Shown: positions 33,492 through 42,779, counted from the first letter of the stretch. The stretch: 64,000 nt of DNA from UBA1444 sp964521625 (GCA_964521625.1 CAZFSM010000002.1:124001-188000); one strand, 5' to 3'. The notes: generated by a model not told the origin, from the sequence alone. Numbers and translations: made by a program.

Positions 33492-33752
33492 ATGACGGTT
33501 CTCAAGGTTTCTGCCCAGTCCAATCCAAAGTCGGTCGCAGGCGCCCTGGCATCTGTTGTGCGAGAACAGGGAACTGCCGAAATGCAGGCGATAGGGGCTG
33601 GCGCAGTCAATCAGTCTATGAAGGCCATCGCCATTGCCCGGGGTTATCTTGCTCCGGCAGGAGTAAATCTGGTGGCAATTCCCACTTTTATTGATGTTGA
33701 AATCGACGAGCAACTGAAAACGGCAATTCATTTTGTTGTTGAGCCGCGATGA
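33492..33752 (+). CDS. spoVS: Stage V sporulation protein S
   Basis: This 86-residue protein matches SpoVS, an Alba-like nucleic-acid-binding-fold protein needed for normal spore coat and core formation in B. subtilis. VLKVSAQSNPKSVAGALA at the start and VNLVAIPTFIDVEIDE near the end are conserved, and the length is exactly typical. GGGAGG precedes ATG 33492 by about 8 bases. It is the clearest sporulation marker in the window. A large hairpin follows. Confidence 0.94.
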   Translation: MTVLKVSAQSNPKSVAGALASVVREQGTAEMQAIGAGAVNQSMKAIAIARGYLAPAGVNLVAIPTFIDVEIDEQLKTAIHFVVEPR

Positions 33753-33764
33753 AGGTTGATTGAG

Positions 33765-33808
33765 ACAAATTTAACCTGTCCGTTATCATACGGACAGGTT
33801 AAATTTGT
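33765..33808. terminator. 19-base-pair inverted repeat after spoVS
   Basis: The left arm 33765-33783 and right arm 33790-33808 are perfectly complementary around TATCAT. It lacks a long T-tail but is AT-rich at the base, so it is probably a terminator. The -35 box of the smc promoter begins inside its right arm. Confidence 0.65.
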
Positions 33809-33833
33809 GATTCGCGCTGTCTCGTGTTAAAAT
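33805..33833 (+). promoter_or_regulatory. Candidate sigma-A promoter for smc
   Basis: TTGTGA (33805-33810), a 17-base spacer and TAAAAT (33828-33833) stand about 65 bases before the smc start. Confidence 0.6.
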
Positions 33834-33897
33834 TTCTCTGGTCGGCTTTGCCGATACTGCTGATGAAATCATGATATGAAAGACTGGATGTGATCGT

Positions 33898-36800
33898 TTG
33901 CTTCTGAAAAAGTTCGAGGTCTTTGGATTTAAATCATTTGCCGACAAGACCGAACTTGAATTTAGCCCAGGCATCAATGCAATTGTGGGTCCGAATGGGA
34001 GTGGCAAAAGCAATATCTCGGATGCGATTCGTTGGGCATTGGGAGAACAAAGTATCCGAACCCTGCGTGGCGCGAAAATGGAAGATGTGATTTTTGCCGG
34101 CACTACCCAACGACGACCATTGGGAGTTGCTGAAGTCTCACTCACATTTGACAATTATGATGCACTGCTGCCGCTGGATTATGGCGAAGTTACGGTAACC
34201 CGGCGTGTGTTTCGTTCGGGCGAGAGCGAGTACATGATCAACAAAACACCGTGTCGGCTGAAAGATTTGCATGAGTTGTTGGCAGGTACCGGTTTGGGCC
34301 GTGAATCTATGGCGGTCATTGGACAAAATAAAATTGATGAAATTCTTAACAGCAAGCCGGAAGAAAGAAGGCTATTGTTTGAGGAAGTCATTGGTATTGC
34401 CCGCTATAAACAACGCCGCAAAGATGCTGTGCGCAAAATGGATGATACGGAACAGAATTTAACCCGGGTCCGCGACATCATTGCAGAAATTGAATCTCAG
34501 CTTGAGCCGCTAAAAGAAAGCGCTGCGAAAACGAATCAATATAATCGCCTCTATGCGCAATATGTCCAATGTAAGACGACCCTGTACGTAAATCGGTATG
34601 ACGTGGCGCAGCAGCAACTGACAGTTTTGGCAACGGAAGAAAAGAAAGCGTTGGACGCAGCCATTGCCGCGATGACCCAGACATCCGTCGCCGAAAGCGA
34701 ACGGGAACTGTTTGGCGCCGAATTGGCCAACACCGATGAACAATTGTTGTATTACGACCGAGTGCTGGCGGCCAGCAATCTGTCACTGCAAAAAACTGAT
34801 GGTCAGATTCAGGTGGGCCGTGAGCGTCTGGAGCATATTGGCCAACGCCAGGAAAAGTTAATCAGCGAGAAAGACACATTGTCAACGCGGCTTGAGTTTC
34901 TGGCAGGGTCATTATCAGAGTGCAAAGAACAACTGGTCATTTTGCAAAACGAAGAAGCAGAAGCGACGGTTGAATTGAATGAAGCCGCGACGCGGCTAGA
35001 TCAGCAAACACAGTTGATTAAATCTTTGCAACAACAAATCCATGAAACCCGTGATCTGGTTTTTGACCAGTTGCAGGAAGTTGTTGATGAACGCAATAAT
35101 TTGCGACAGGCCGAACGGGAAATTGAAACGCTGAATCAACAGAAAAACCGGCTTACGCGCGAAATGGAGTCGTTGTCAGCTGAATATCAGGCGGCCTGGG
35201 ACTTGCGACGTAACAAAGAAGTCGAATTGCAACAGCAGGCGACACTTTTGCAAACGCTGGTAAGGCAACAAGAAGTTTTGCTGCGAGAAAAGGAAACGCT
35301 GCAAACCGAGCTGCGCAAGCGGCAACAACGGGAGCAACAACTGACAAACCAACGCCAGGAGTATCTTTCCAAGCGTAAAGTGTTGGCCTCTATGCAAAGC
35401 GCCTATGAAGGCTTCAGTTTTGGCAGTCGCAGTGTGTTGCGGAGCACAGAACCATGGAAAAAAGGCGTATTGGGGGCCGTAGCCCAATTGCTGACAGTGC
35501 CGGATGCTTATGTTACGGCGATTGAAACGACGCTGGGGCAGTCGCTGCAGAACATTGTCACCGAAGATGAACAAACCGCCAAGGCTGCGGTGAACTTCTT
35601 AAAAGAGGGGAGATTGGGGCGCGCCACTTTTCTGCCGCTTCAATCTATTCGCGCCCAGGCGCCGCGTGAACATGATGTGGCTGCCGCCGTTTCCGCAGGA
35701 GCGATTGGGCTGGCGTCGTCGCTAGTCCAGACGGAGCCCCGATATAAGGTATTGGTTGAAATGATGCTAGGCCGGACCGTAGTCGCTACGGATCTGGACT
35801 CCGCCATGCGAATAGCCAAAAATAGCGGACAACGAATTCGTGTTGTTACACTGGATGGGGAGCTGATCAATCCGGGCGGTGCGATTACCGGCGGTCGGTC
35901 CAGCCAGAAAGAGCAGGGATTTTTAAGCCGCCAGAATGAAATCGACGAATTGACCCGAAATATTGGGCAGGCAGAAGCGGCGATGGAGCAGGCGGCAGTT
36001 GAGATAAGCCAGGCGACGGAAGCACTGGCCAAACAAGAAGCGTCAATACAACAAAACAGCGTTGAACAGTCGCAATCGGAATTGCAGCGCGCTGATACCG
36101 ACCGGGGGCTCGTCCGTTGGCGGCAAGATGAACAGCGGCTGAAGCTGGCGGTGGAAACCTGCCGTCAGGAATTGGAACAAGGTGAAGTTCGGGCGCGGCA
36201 ACAGATTGCCCTGGTTGATCAAACCAAGACACGCCTGGAATCACTGCGGGAACGGGAAGCTCAAAACAAAGGGAAAATTGATGAGTGGCAGGCCAGTCTG
36301 GCGCAAACCCAGACTGAACGGGATTTGCAGGATCAATGTGTAACTGAACTGCGGATTCGCCAAAATGACTTGAGTCACCGTAGGGAAAATGCAGTCGCCG
36401 ACCAAAACCGCCAAGCGGAAGAAAAAGCCAGACATGACACACACTGGGCTTTATTACATACGGAACTGGCTGCCGTTGCCGGGCAAACCGAGCAGACTAC
36501 CGATGAACTAAATAATGCTTTGCTCGAGCGGGAGCAGTTGCTAAAGAAAACTGAGAATTACCGAGCCTTCCGCGCTGAATTATATACTGCCAAGACCAAT
36601 TTGCAAGTCGAAGTGCAAAAACTGGACCGCAGTCTACGGGATTTGAAACGACGTTGCCACGACCTCGAAGAAAAAGCGCATTCCTTGCGACTGGATAGTG
36701 CGAAATTCGAATATGAACTGAAACATTGCCGGGAACAGATTGAAACGCAATATAACATGACGCTTGAGGATGCCCATAAGAACCGAATCGATGCGCCAAT

Positions 36801-37491
36801 CGCCGAAATTGAAGCAGAGGCAGGACGATGCGATGCTGCCATTCAGGAAATCGGACCGGTGAATCCGGCTGCAGTCGAAGAATACCGCCGAGCTGCTGAT
36901 CGCTATGACTTTATGCTCTCTCAGGCCACTGATCTGGAAACGGCAGCTGCATCGCTGCGGCAAATTATCGCCGATATTGATCGAACGATGGCTGAACGGT
37001 TTGCAGAAGGGTTTGCGGCAATCAATGCTCATTTCGCCGATATCTTTGTCCGATTGTTTGGTGGTGGCAGCGCCGTGCTGGAACTCTCACAATCTGATAA
37101 TATCCTGGAGTCTGGGGTGGAGATTTTTGTCCAACCGCCGGGCAAACGGCGACAAAATTTGGCGCTGCTTTCCGGGGGCGAGCGGGCGCTGACCGTTATT
37201 TCGATCTTGTTTTCATTTTTGGCCTATCGACCGGCGCCTTTTTGCGTGATTGACGAAATCGACTCTGCGTTGGATGAGTCCAATGTGCGTCGTTTCAGTG
37301 AGTTTTTGGGTGAGTACTCGAAACACAGTCAGTTTATTGTGGTAACCCACCGCAAAGGAACGATGGAAGCTGCCGACATCTTGCATGGTGTGACCATGGA
37401 AGATTCTGGTGTTTCGCGCCTGGTTTCAGTGAAATTTTTGGAAGATGGAAAAACAATGGAAGAGGGGCGAATGATGCGTGGGACTAATTGA
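33898..37491 (+). CDS. smc: Chromosome segregation SMC ATPase
   Basis: This 1197-residue protein has the full SMC layout. The N-terminal ATPase half has Walker A GPNGSGKS (31-38), then a long coiled coil, a hinge domain at about 500-680, and a return coiled coil. The C-terminal half has the ABC signature LLSGGERALT near 1090 and Walker B FCVIDEIDSALDE near 1115. With ScpA and ScpB it compacts and resolves chromosomes. The TTG start follows GGATGTGA. It overlaps ftsY by 14 bases, the conserved arrangement. Confidence 0.97.
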   Translation: MLLKKFEVFGFKSFADKTELEFSPGINAIVGPNGSGKSNISDAIRWALGEQSIRTLRGAKMEDVIFAGTTQRRPLGVAEVSLTFDNYDALLPLDYGEVTVTRRVFRSGESEYMINKTPCRLKDLHELLAGTGLGRESMAVIGQNKIDEILNSKPEERRLLFEEVIGIARYKQRRKDAVRKMDDTEQNLTRVRDIIAEIESQLEPLKESAAKTNQYNRLYAQYVQCKTTLYVNRYDVAQQQLTVLATEEKKALDAAIAAMTQTSVAESERELFGAELANTDEQLLYYDRVLAASNLSLQKTDGQIQVGRERLEHIGQRQEKLISEKDTLSTRLEFLAGSLSECKEQLVILQNEEAEATVELNEAATRLDQQTQLIKSLQQQIHETRDLVFDQLQEVVDERNNLRQAEREIETLNQQKNRLTREMESLSAEYQAAWDLRRNKEVELQQQATLLQTLVRQQEVLLREKETLQTELRKRQQREQQLTNQRQEYLSKRKVLASMQSAYEGFSFGSRSVLRSTEPWKKGVLGAVAQLLTVPDAYVTAIETTLGQSLQNIVTEDEQTAKAAVNFLKEGRLGRATFLPLQSIRAQAPREHDVAAAVSAGAIGLASSLVQTEPRYKVLVEMMLGRTVVATDLDSAMRIAKNSGQRIRVVTLDGELINPGGAITGGRSSQKEQGFLSRQNEIDELTRNIGQAEAAMEQAAVEISQATEALAKQEASIQQNSVEQSQSELQRADTDRGLVRWRQDEQRLKLAVETCRQELEQGEVRARQQIALVDQTKTRLESLREREAQNKGKIDEWQASLAQTQTERDLQDQCVTELRIRQNDLSHRRENAVADQNRQAEEKARHDTHWALLHTELAAVAGQTEQTTDELNNALLEREQLLKKTENYRAFRAELYTAKTNLQVEVQKLDRSLRDLKRRCHDLEEKAHSLRLDSAKFEYELKHCREQIETQYNMTLEDAHKNRIDAPIAEIEAEAGRCDAAIQEIGPVNPAAVEEYRRAADRYDFMLSQATDLETAAASLRQIIADIDRTMAERFAEGFAAINAHFADIFVRLFGGGSAVLELSQSDNILESGVEIFVQPPGKRRQNLALLSGGERALTVISILFSFLAYRPAPFCVIDEIDSALDESNVRRFSEFLGEYSKHSQFIVVTHRKGTMEAADILHGVTMEDSGVSRLVSVKFLEDGKTMEEGRMMRGTN

Positions 37492-38395
37492 TTCATTTAA
37501 AAGCGGTTTGGAAAAAAGCCGTCGAAATTTAGCGGAAAAGCTGGGCGGATTGATTCGGGGCTCTTCATCGTTGGATGACGATTTTTTTGAAGAGCTGGAA
37601 GCGACCTTGATTCTGTCGGATGCAGGTTCAGCTGTTGCCAGTCGCTTGATTGAATCAGCCCGTAAGGCTGCCCGACAGGAAAATTTACAGAATCCGGCCG
37701 AAATTTTACCGGTATTGGAGCAAGAAATTGCCTCATTGATGGCGGATGACAGTCCCGAACCATTCGCGATTACTGCCACGCCGCATGTTATTCTGGTCGT
37801 AGGTGTCAATGGGTCTGGCAAAACCACTTCAATCGGTAAGTTGGCGCATCATTATATTGAGCAGGGTAAAAATGTTTTGCTGGCAGCAGGCGATACTTTT
37901 CGGGCTGCGGCGGGTGAACAGCTGACCCTCTGGGCGGAACGAACCGGTGCGGACATTGTCTGTCATGGAGAGGGAGCCGATCCGGCGGCAGTAGTGTTTG
38001 ATTCGCTGGCGGCGGCCAAGGCTCGCAAGACAGATGTGTTGATTATCGATACGGCAGGACGGTTGCATACAAAAACCAACCTGATGGAAGAACTGAAAAA
38101 AATCCGTCGCGTAATTCAAAGAGAATTGCCGGCAGCGCCACAGGAAACATTGTTGGTCCTTGATGCCGTTACCGGCCAAAACGCCCTGCATCAGGCAAAA
38201 ATCTTCAATGAAGTCACGGAATTGACTGGTGTAATCCTGACGAAGCTGGAAGGGACGGCCAAAGGCGGTTTTGCGATTTCCATCAAGACCGAACTGGGTG
38301 TGCCAGTTCGCTGGGTAGGGTTGGGCGAAAAAAAGCAAGACTTTGCGCCGTTTGACGCTAACGCTTACGCGCATGCATTGCTCAGTGAAAAATAA
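37478..38395 (+). CDS. ftsY: Signal recognition particle receptor FtsY
   Basis: This 305-residue SRP-receptor GTPase has an N domain (about 1-95) and a G domain with GVNGSGKT (109-116), DTAGR (191-195), TKLEG and a closing GLGEKKQDFAPF. There is no long acidic A domain, so it is the short Gram-positive-type form. It docks Ffh-bound ribosomes at the membrane. The GTG start lies within smc, with AGAGGGG upstream. A strong terminator follows; ylxM-ffh, normally next, is 12.4 kb away. Confidence 0.95.
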   Translation: MGLIDSFKSGLEKSRRNLAEKLGGLIRGSSSLDDDFFEELEATLILSDAGSAVASRLIESARKAARQENLQNPAEILPVLEQEIASLMADDSPEPFAITATPHVILVVGVNGSGKTTSIGKLAHHYIEQGKNVLLAAGDTFRAAAGEQLTLWAERTGADIVCHGEGADPAAVVFDSLAAAKARKTDVLIIDTAGRLHTKTNLMEELKKIRRVIQRELPAAPQETLLVLDAVTGQNALHQAKIFNEVTELTGVILTKLEGTAKGGFAISIKTELGVPVRWVGLGEKKQDFAPFDANAYAHALLSEK

Positions 38396-38412
38396 TTCGG
38401 TGTAGATAAGCC

Positions 38413-38450
38413 GAAAGTTCCGTAATAGATACGGGACTTTCTTTTTTTTT
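38413..38450 (+). terminator. Intrinsic terminator after ftsY
   Basis: A 12-base-pair stem GAAAGTTCCGTA/TACGGGACTTTC (one G-T pair) has a five-base loop and a run of nine T. Confidence 0.9.
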
Positions 38451-38479
38451 GCAGCAGTAAAAAGTTTTATTTTTTAGTA

Positions 38480-38508
38480 TTGACAAATTAGTCTGAATTT
38501 ACCATACT
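38480..38508 (+). promoter_or_regulatory. Promoter of the LacI-family regulator/tct operon
   Basis: TTGACA (38480-38485), a 17-base spacer and CATACT (38503-38508) form a plausible sigma-A promoter directly before the operator. Confidence 0.65.
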
Positions 38509-38513
38509 TAATA

Positions 38514-38527
38514 TGTAAACGTTTCCA
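38514..38527 (+). promoter_or_regulatory. LacI/GalR-type operator
   Basis: TGTAAACGTTTCCA is a near-perfect palindrome with the central CG step typical of LacI-family operators. It covers the expected transcription start, so binding would block the promoter. Autorepression is inferred. Confidence 0.65.
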
Positions 38528-38544
38528 TCAGGAGATTGTTCATT

Positions 38545-39573
38545 ATGACGCATTCGTCCCGATCCCGCGGATCCGTTACGATTAAAGACGTGGCAAAGAA
38601 GGCTGGTACCTCCATTGCCACGGTTTCTTATGTTTTCAGCAATGAGGAACGTTACCTGAGGCCGGAATTGCGTGAGCGCGTGTTGCAGGCCGCAGCTGAA
38701 ATCGGTTATGTAAAAAATGCCGCTGCCAGCAGCCTCAAGGGGAAGCGTCGGGGCATCCTAGCGGTCGTTGTGGCCCAGTTTGGCAACACGTTTTTTACCC
38801 GCATGTGTGTGGAAATTGTCTCGATTGCCCGCCAGGAAGGCTATGTGGTGACTCTGTGCAACAGCGAGGAAGATTTGCTGCAGGAACGAATCATTCTCGA
38901 ACGCTTAGTGGCGCAACGAATCGATGGCTGCATCCTCTGCCCGGCATTGTCCAGAGAAGATAATACGGATTTACTGAAACAACACCGGATTCCTTATGTA
39001 ATCTTGGAACGCTCGTTTCCAGAGTCGTTTTCAATGCATAATTTTGTTGGCCATGACAATTTTCAATCCGGTTATTTGGCGACAAAACGCCTGCTCGATG
39101 CTGGGCACAGGCAGATTGCCTTTTCCGGTTGGGATTCACCGATTCCCAATGTCAGGGAGCGAGTGGATGGCTACCGCGCTGCCCTGAGGGAGTATGATGT
39201 GCCGGCGGAAGCCGAATTGATTCTAACGGATGAATTATCGGAAGCTGCGGGACTGCGTATGGCGGAAAAATTGACTGCCGCAAAAGTTACTGCTGCCGTT
39301 TTGGGGCAACATGATACAGCCAAGGGATCGCTACAATATTTTCAGGATATGGGCGTCCGTTGGCCAACAGATATTTCCCTAGTTATGATTGGTACCCCAG
39401 AATGGGCCGGAGTCTTGCGCCCGCGGATCACCTGCATACAGCGCCCGGAACAACAGATGGGACGTTCCGCCTCAATGTTACTGCTTGACACCATCAGAAA
39501 ACCAGATAAACCACCGAATCAACAGTTGTTTTCATGTACTGTGACAGAAGGCGAATCCGTACTCAGGAGGTGA
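38545..39573 (+). CDS. LacI-family transcriptional regulator
   Basis: This 342-residue protein has an N-terminal LacI helix-turn-helix (VTIKDVAKKAGTSIATVSYVFS, about 11-32) and a periplasmic-binding-protein-like effector domain with the linker ASSLKGKRRGILAVVV and ending DTIRKP. CAGGAGA precedes ATG 38545; TTG 38536 falls inside it. It is transcribed toward tctC 48 bases away, and an operator overlaps its promoter, so it probably controls the tct operon and itself. The effector is likely a carboxylate or sugar acid; this is inferred from the neighbours. Confidence 0.9.
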   Translation: MTHSSRSRGSVTIKDVAKKAGTSIATVSYVFSNEERYLRPELRERVLQAAAEIGYVKNAAASSLKGKRRGILAVVVAQFGNTFFTRMCVEIVSIARQEGYVVTLCNSEEDLLQERIILERLVAQRIDGCILCPALSREDNTDLLKQHRIPYVILERSFPESFSMHNFVGHDNFQSGYLATKRLLDAGHRQIAFSGWDSPIPNVRERVDGYRAALREYDVPAEAELILTDELSEAAGLRMAEKLTAAKVTAAVLGQHDTAKGSLQYFQDMGVRWPTDISLVMIGTPEWAGVLRPRITCIQRPEQQMGRSASMLLLDTIRKPDKPPNQQLFSCTVTEGESVLRR

Positions 39574-39621
39574 AAGTGCCGTTTCCTGGTGTAGCCCTAT
39601 TATTAGCAGGAGGTATTGAGC

Positions 39622-40659
39622 ATGAGTAAAAAAATGATCTGGATCATCGCTGCAGTTGTCATCGTCGGTTTGGCCTTCCTTTGGCCACAACTGAACAAGA
39701 AGACGGAAGAGGTCAAAAAATGGCCGACACAGGATATTGCCATTGTCGTTCCTTATCCCCCCGGAGGCGGCACCGACCTGACCACCCGTGCGCTGGCCGA
39801 CGAAATGGCAAAAGCGCTCAAAGCCAATGTTTCCGTACTCAATATGCCAGGCGCCAGTGGCTCGGTGGGAACCATCGCCGTATGGAACAAGCCACATGAC
39901 GGATACACAATTGCCGCGAATGGCTTGTTGGCTTTTGCCTCTTATCCTGTCATGGGTTTCACAGACAAAACACAAAAAGACTGGCACATTTGGATTGCGA
40001 CTTTTTCGCCAAACGCTATTGTAGTTAAAGGCGAAGGTGGAAAATACAAGAACATGAACGATCTCTTAGCAGCACTGAAAGCCAAGCCCGGTGAAATCAC
40101 ATTTGGCACGGCTGGTGTCGGTACTGGCGGGTACATGGGTGCTGAAGTGTTGAAAGCAGGCACTAAACTTGCGTACAAACATGTTCCCTATCAGGGCGGA
40201 GCTCCCGCAATTGTTGCAGGGCTTTCCGGCGAAGTGGATGTCGTGCCCCAGCTCCTGATGGAGATGGTTGACCACATCCGGGCTGGCAAAATGAATGCAC
40301 TGGCAGTTTTGATGGACCAACCGTTCAAGTTATCTGGCGCCGCTGATATTCCAGGCGTTTCAGCAGCGGTTCCAGAAATCAAACCCTACCTGCCGATGGG
40401 CGAGTCGTTCGGCATTATGGTTCCCAAAGATACACCGCCCCATGTGGTCAAAGCCATCGATGACGCATTCAAAATTGCAGTAAAGAGCGAAACCGTCAAG
40501 AAATTTGCCGAACAAAAAGGATCGGTAGTGCTGGCGCTCAGTGGGGAAGAAGCACAGGCCCATGTGGCAAAACTTTCTTCCATCGTTTCATGGACATTGT
40601 TTGATGGTGGAACCGCCAAAATTTCGCCGGAAAAATTCGGCATTCCCCGACTCAAGTAA
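39622..40659 (+). CDS. tctC: TctC-family (Bug) tripartite tricarboxylate transporter substrate-binding protein
   Basis: This 345-residue protein has an N-terminal hydrophobic anchor (about 5-22), then a Bug-type binding domain with VVPYPPGGGTDLTTRALA at about 42-60 and the later GTGGYMGAEVLK. Bug proteins bind carboxylates or related anions. No lipobox cysteine is seen, so it is probably tethered by its uncleaved helix. GCAGGAGGT lies 7 bases before ATG 39622. A structured, G-rich spacer separates it from tctB, which may reduce downstream expression. Confidence 0.9.
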   Translation: MSKKMIWIIAAVVIVGLAFLWPQLNKKTEEVKKWPTQDIAIVVPYPPGGGTDLTTRALADEMAKALKANVSVLNMPGASGSVGTIAVWNKPHDGYTIAANGLLAFASYPVMGFTDKTQKDWHIWIATFSPNAIVVKGEGGKYKNMNDLLAALKAKPGEITFGTAGVGTGGYMGAEVLKAGTKLAYKHVPYQGGAPAIVAGLSGEVDVVPQLLMEMVDHIRAGKMNALAVLMDQPFKLSGAADIPGVSAAVPEIKPYLPMGESFGIMVPKDTPPHVVKAIDDAFKIAVKSETVKKFAEQKGSVVLALSGEEAQAHVAKLSSIVSWTLFDGGTAKISPEKFGIPRLK

Positions 40660-40680
40660 AACAACCCGAGGTTCTAAGGT

Positions 40681-40727
40681 AAGCCGCCGGCAGATGATAG
40701 ACAAACTTCTTCCTTTGTCGGCGGCTT
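40681..40727 (+). promoter_or_regulatory. mRNA hairpin between tctC and tctB
   Basis: AAGCCGCC (40681-40688) pairs with GGCGGCTT (40720-40727), and GACAAA (40700-40705) pairs with TTTGTC (40714-40719) inside it. There is no T-tail. It probably protects or punctuates the tctC transcript. Confidence 0.55.
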
Positions 40728-40738
40728 CAACTAATGCT

Positions 40739-40747
40739 GGGGGGGGG
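40739..40747 (+). repeat. Run of nine G at the tctB ribosome-binding site
   Basis: Nine consecutive G bases serve as the apparent Shine-Dalgarno region, 6 bases before the tctB TTG. Homopolymers of this length can slip in replication. Confidence 0.6.
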
Positions 40748-40753
40748 TAAATT

Positions 40754-41233
40754 TTGGAAAAACATACCCATTTTGACTTTGTGACAAGTGTTTTTCTGAT
40801 GATTCTGTCTGTGATTATGATTGTTGACAGCTTTCGGATGGGAGCGGATGTCGGCGGTCCCATGTATGCATCGCCGGGCATGATGCCCATGGTGCTAGCA
40901 ATATGTCTTCTTGTCACAAGCGGGTTACTGCTGAAACGCAGCATTCGGTTGAATGGTGTCAACAAAAATGTGTCAGATTTTTTGTCGTGGTTTCATAGTT
41001 TCCGCAAATCGAAACCGGCCCAGGAAATGTTGCTTGGCGGCATGGTTTTGGCACTTTATACATTTATTTTAGCGCCGAGGTTGCCATTTTGGATTTCTAC
41101 CTCAATTTTCATGCTCTTTATCATGGGAATCCTTAACGCCACTTCCATTGTGAAAAATGTATTGATTACAGCAGCTGTTGTCGGAAGTATCTATGGTGTG
41201 TTCCAGATGATCTTCCATGTTCCGCTGCCATAA
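40754..41233 (+). CDS. tctB: TctB-family small membrane subunit
   Basis: This 159-residue protein has four hydrophobic segments (about 9-27, 40-60, 97-115, 125-150), as in the small subunit of tripartite tricarboxylate transporters. A GADVGGPMYASPGMMP loop is typical. The TTG start follows a run of nine G. It sits between tctC and tctA in the canonical order. Sequence conservation of TctB is low in general, so the call rests largely on topology and context. Confidence 0.85.
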   Translation: MEKHTHFDFVTSVFLMILSVIMIVDSFRMGADVGGPMYASPGMMPMVLAICLLVTSGLLLKRSIRLNGVNKNVSDFLSWFHSFRKSKPAQEMLLGGMVLALYTFILAPRLPFWISTSIFMLFIMGILNATSIVKNVLITAAVVGSIYGVFQMIFHVPLP

Positions 41234-41248
41234 GGGGGCCGAATTATA

Positions 41249-42757
41249 ATGGAATGGCAATATATTTCGCCTGTTTTGCAATTTGTGACGGAACCGATGA
41301 GCCTGTTTGTAATGGCTATTTCGGTTTTTTTCGGCCTTGTTGTCGGCATGCTTCCCGGGCTGACAGCCACTATGGCGGTGGCTCTGCTCACCGGTCTGAC
41401 TTACCGACTTGCCCCTGAGATGGCGATATTGTCCCTGGTTGCCGTTTACATCGGCGCTATTTCCGGCGGTTGTCAATCCGCCATCCTGATCAATATTCCC
41501 GGTACACCCGCATCCGCAGCAACCGCTGTTGATGGGTTTCCCATCGCTCAACGAGGCGAAGGTGGGCTGGGTATTTTTTTGGCGACAACAGCTTCGTTTT
41601 TTGGAACCCTGACGGGAACATTTTGCGTGTTGCTCCTGACACCGCCACTTGCGCTGCTGGCATTGAAATTTGGTGCGTATGAATTCTTTCTGTTGGCCTT
41701 GTTTGGTGTAATGATCTGCGGGCAGCTGACTGCAGGTACAGATCCGTTGAAAGGCTGGATATCAGGGATCATCGGACTCATCGTCGCACAAATTGGTCTC
41801 GATGGAATGAATGCTTACCCGAGATTTTCTTTCGGCATGGTTGATTTGATGGCTGGAGTACCCTTAATTCCTGTGATGATCGGTCTATTTGGATTTCCGG
41901 AAATTCTCTACGGCCTGGTGTCCAGCACCGCCCGGGCGCAAATACAATCCTCTTCCCTCGAATTTAAGAAGGGTTTCAGTATTCTGCTGAAAAATAAATT
42001 AAACATGGTCCGATCATCAGTAATTGGTGTCATTGTCGGTATTATTCCTGGGGTTGGCGAAGATGTAGCCGGATGGCTGTCTTACTGGGCAGAAAAGAAT
42101 TCCAGCAAGACCCCGGAAAAATTCGGCAAGGGGGCTTATGAAGGGGTCGTTGCCGCGGAAACCGGCAACAATGCCTGCATCGGTGGAGCCATTATCCCGG
42201 TCCTGGCTCTGGCTGTTCCCGGCAGTGCGCCGGCGGCGGTTCTTTTGGCTGCTCTCTGGCTGCACGGATTGCGCCCGGGACCTCTTTTGATGAGTGATAC
42301 GCCAGGGTTCGTGTATACCATCAGTATTTATATGACAATCAGCGCTTTCACTATGATCATTTTGGCCCTGTTGCTTTCCAAAGCCACAGTGAAGATTTTG
42401 GCGGTGAAAAGTACGATCCTGATGCCTGTCGTGTATGTGCTGTGCACGGTTGGCGCCTTTGTTATTGACAACAGCATGTTTGATATTTATCTGATGTTCA
42501 TTTTTGGTCTGATCGGCCTGCTTCTCAGAGAAATGGCCTATCCTGCCGCACCCTTCCTACTGGGAATTATCCTTGGACCGATGGCGGACAATAACTTGCG
42601 GCGTGCCCTAATTTTATCGAATGGTGATCCATCGCCATTCTTCACTCGCCCCCTCAGCATGATTTTTGTTACAGGCATTGTATTGCTTGCGCTTTCGCAA
42701 ATGAATGCGTTCAGCCGGTTAAAAAAATTGCTGACGCATGATGAGTTCAAAGAATAA
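41249..42757 (+). CDS. tctA: TctA-family large permease subunit
   Basis: This 502-residue membrane protein has about twelve hydrophobic segments and the TctA family motifs: GLVVGMLPGLTATMAVALL near the N-terminus and GVIVGIIPGVGEDVAGWLSYW in the middle, forming an internal repeat (PGLT.../PGVGE...). It forms the ion-coupled channel fed by TctC. GGGGGCC precedes the ATG. It is followed after a short overlap region by a Gfo/Idh/MocA dehydrogenase that may act on the imported compound. Confidence 0.92.
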   Translation: MEWQYISPVLQFVTEPMSLFVMAISVFFGLVVGMLPGLTATMAVALLTGLTYRLAPEMAILSLVAVYIGAISGGCQSAILINIPGTPASAATAVDGFPIAQRGEGGLGIFLATTASFFGTLTGTFCVLLLTPPLALLALKFGAYEFFLLALFGVMICGQLTAGTDPLKGWISGIIGLIVAQIGLDGMNAYPRFSFGMVDLMAGVPLIPVMIGLFGFPEILYGLVSSTARAQIQSSSLEFKKGFSILLKNKLNMVRSSVIGVIVGIIPGVGEDVAGWLSYWAEKNSSKTPEKFGKGAYEGVVAAETGNNACIGGAIIPVLALAVPGSAPAAVLLAALWLHGLRPGPLLMSDTPGFVYTISIYMTISAFTMIILALLLSKATVKILAVKSTILMPVVYVLCTVGAFVIDNSMFDIYLMFIFGLIGLLLREMAYPAAPFLLGIILGPMADNNLRRALILSNGDPSPFFTRPLSMIFVTGIVLLALSQMNAFSRLKKLLTHDEFKE

Positions 42758-42779
42758 CCCGAATAGGAGTGACGAAAAA

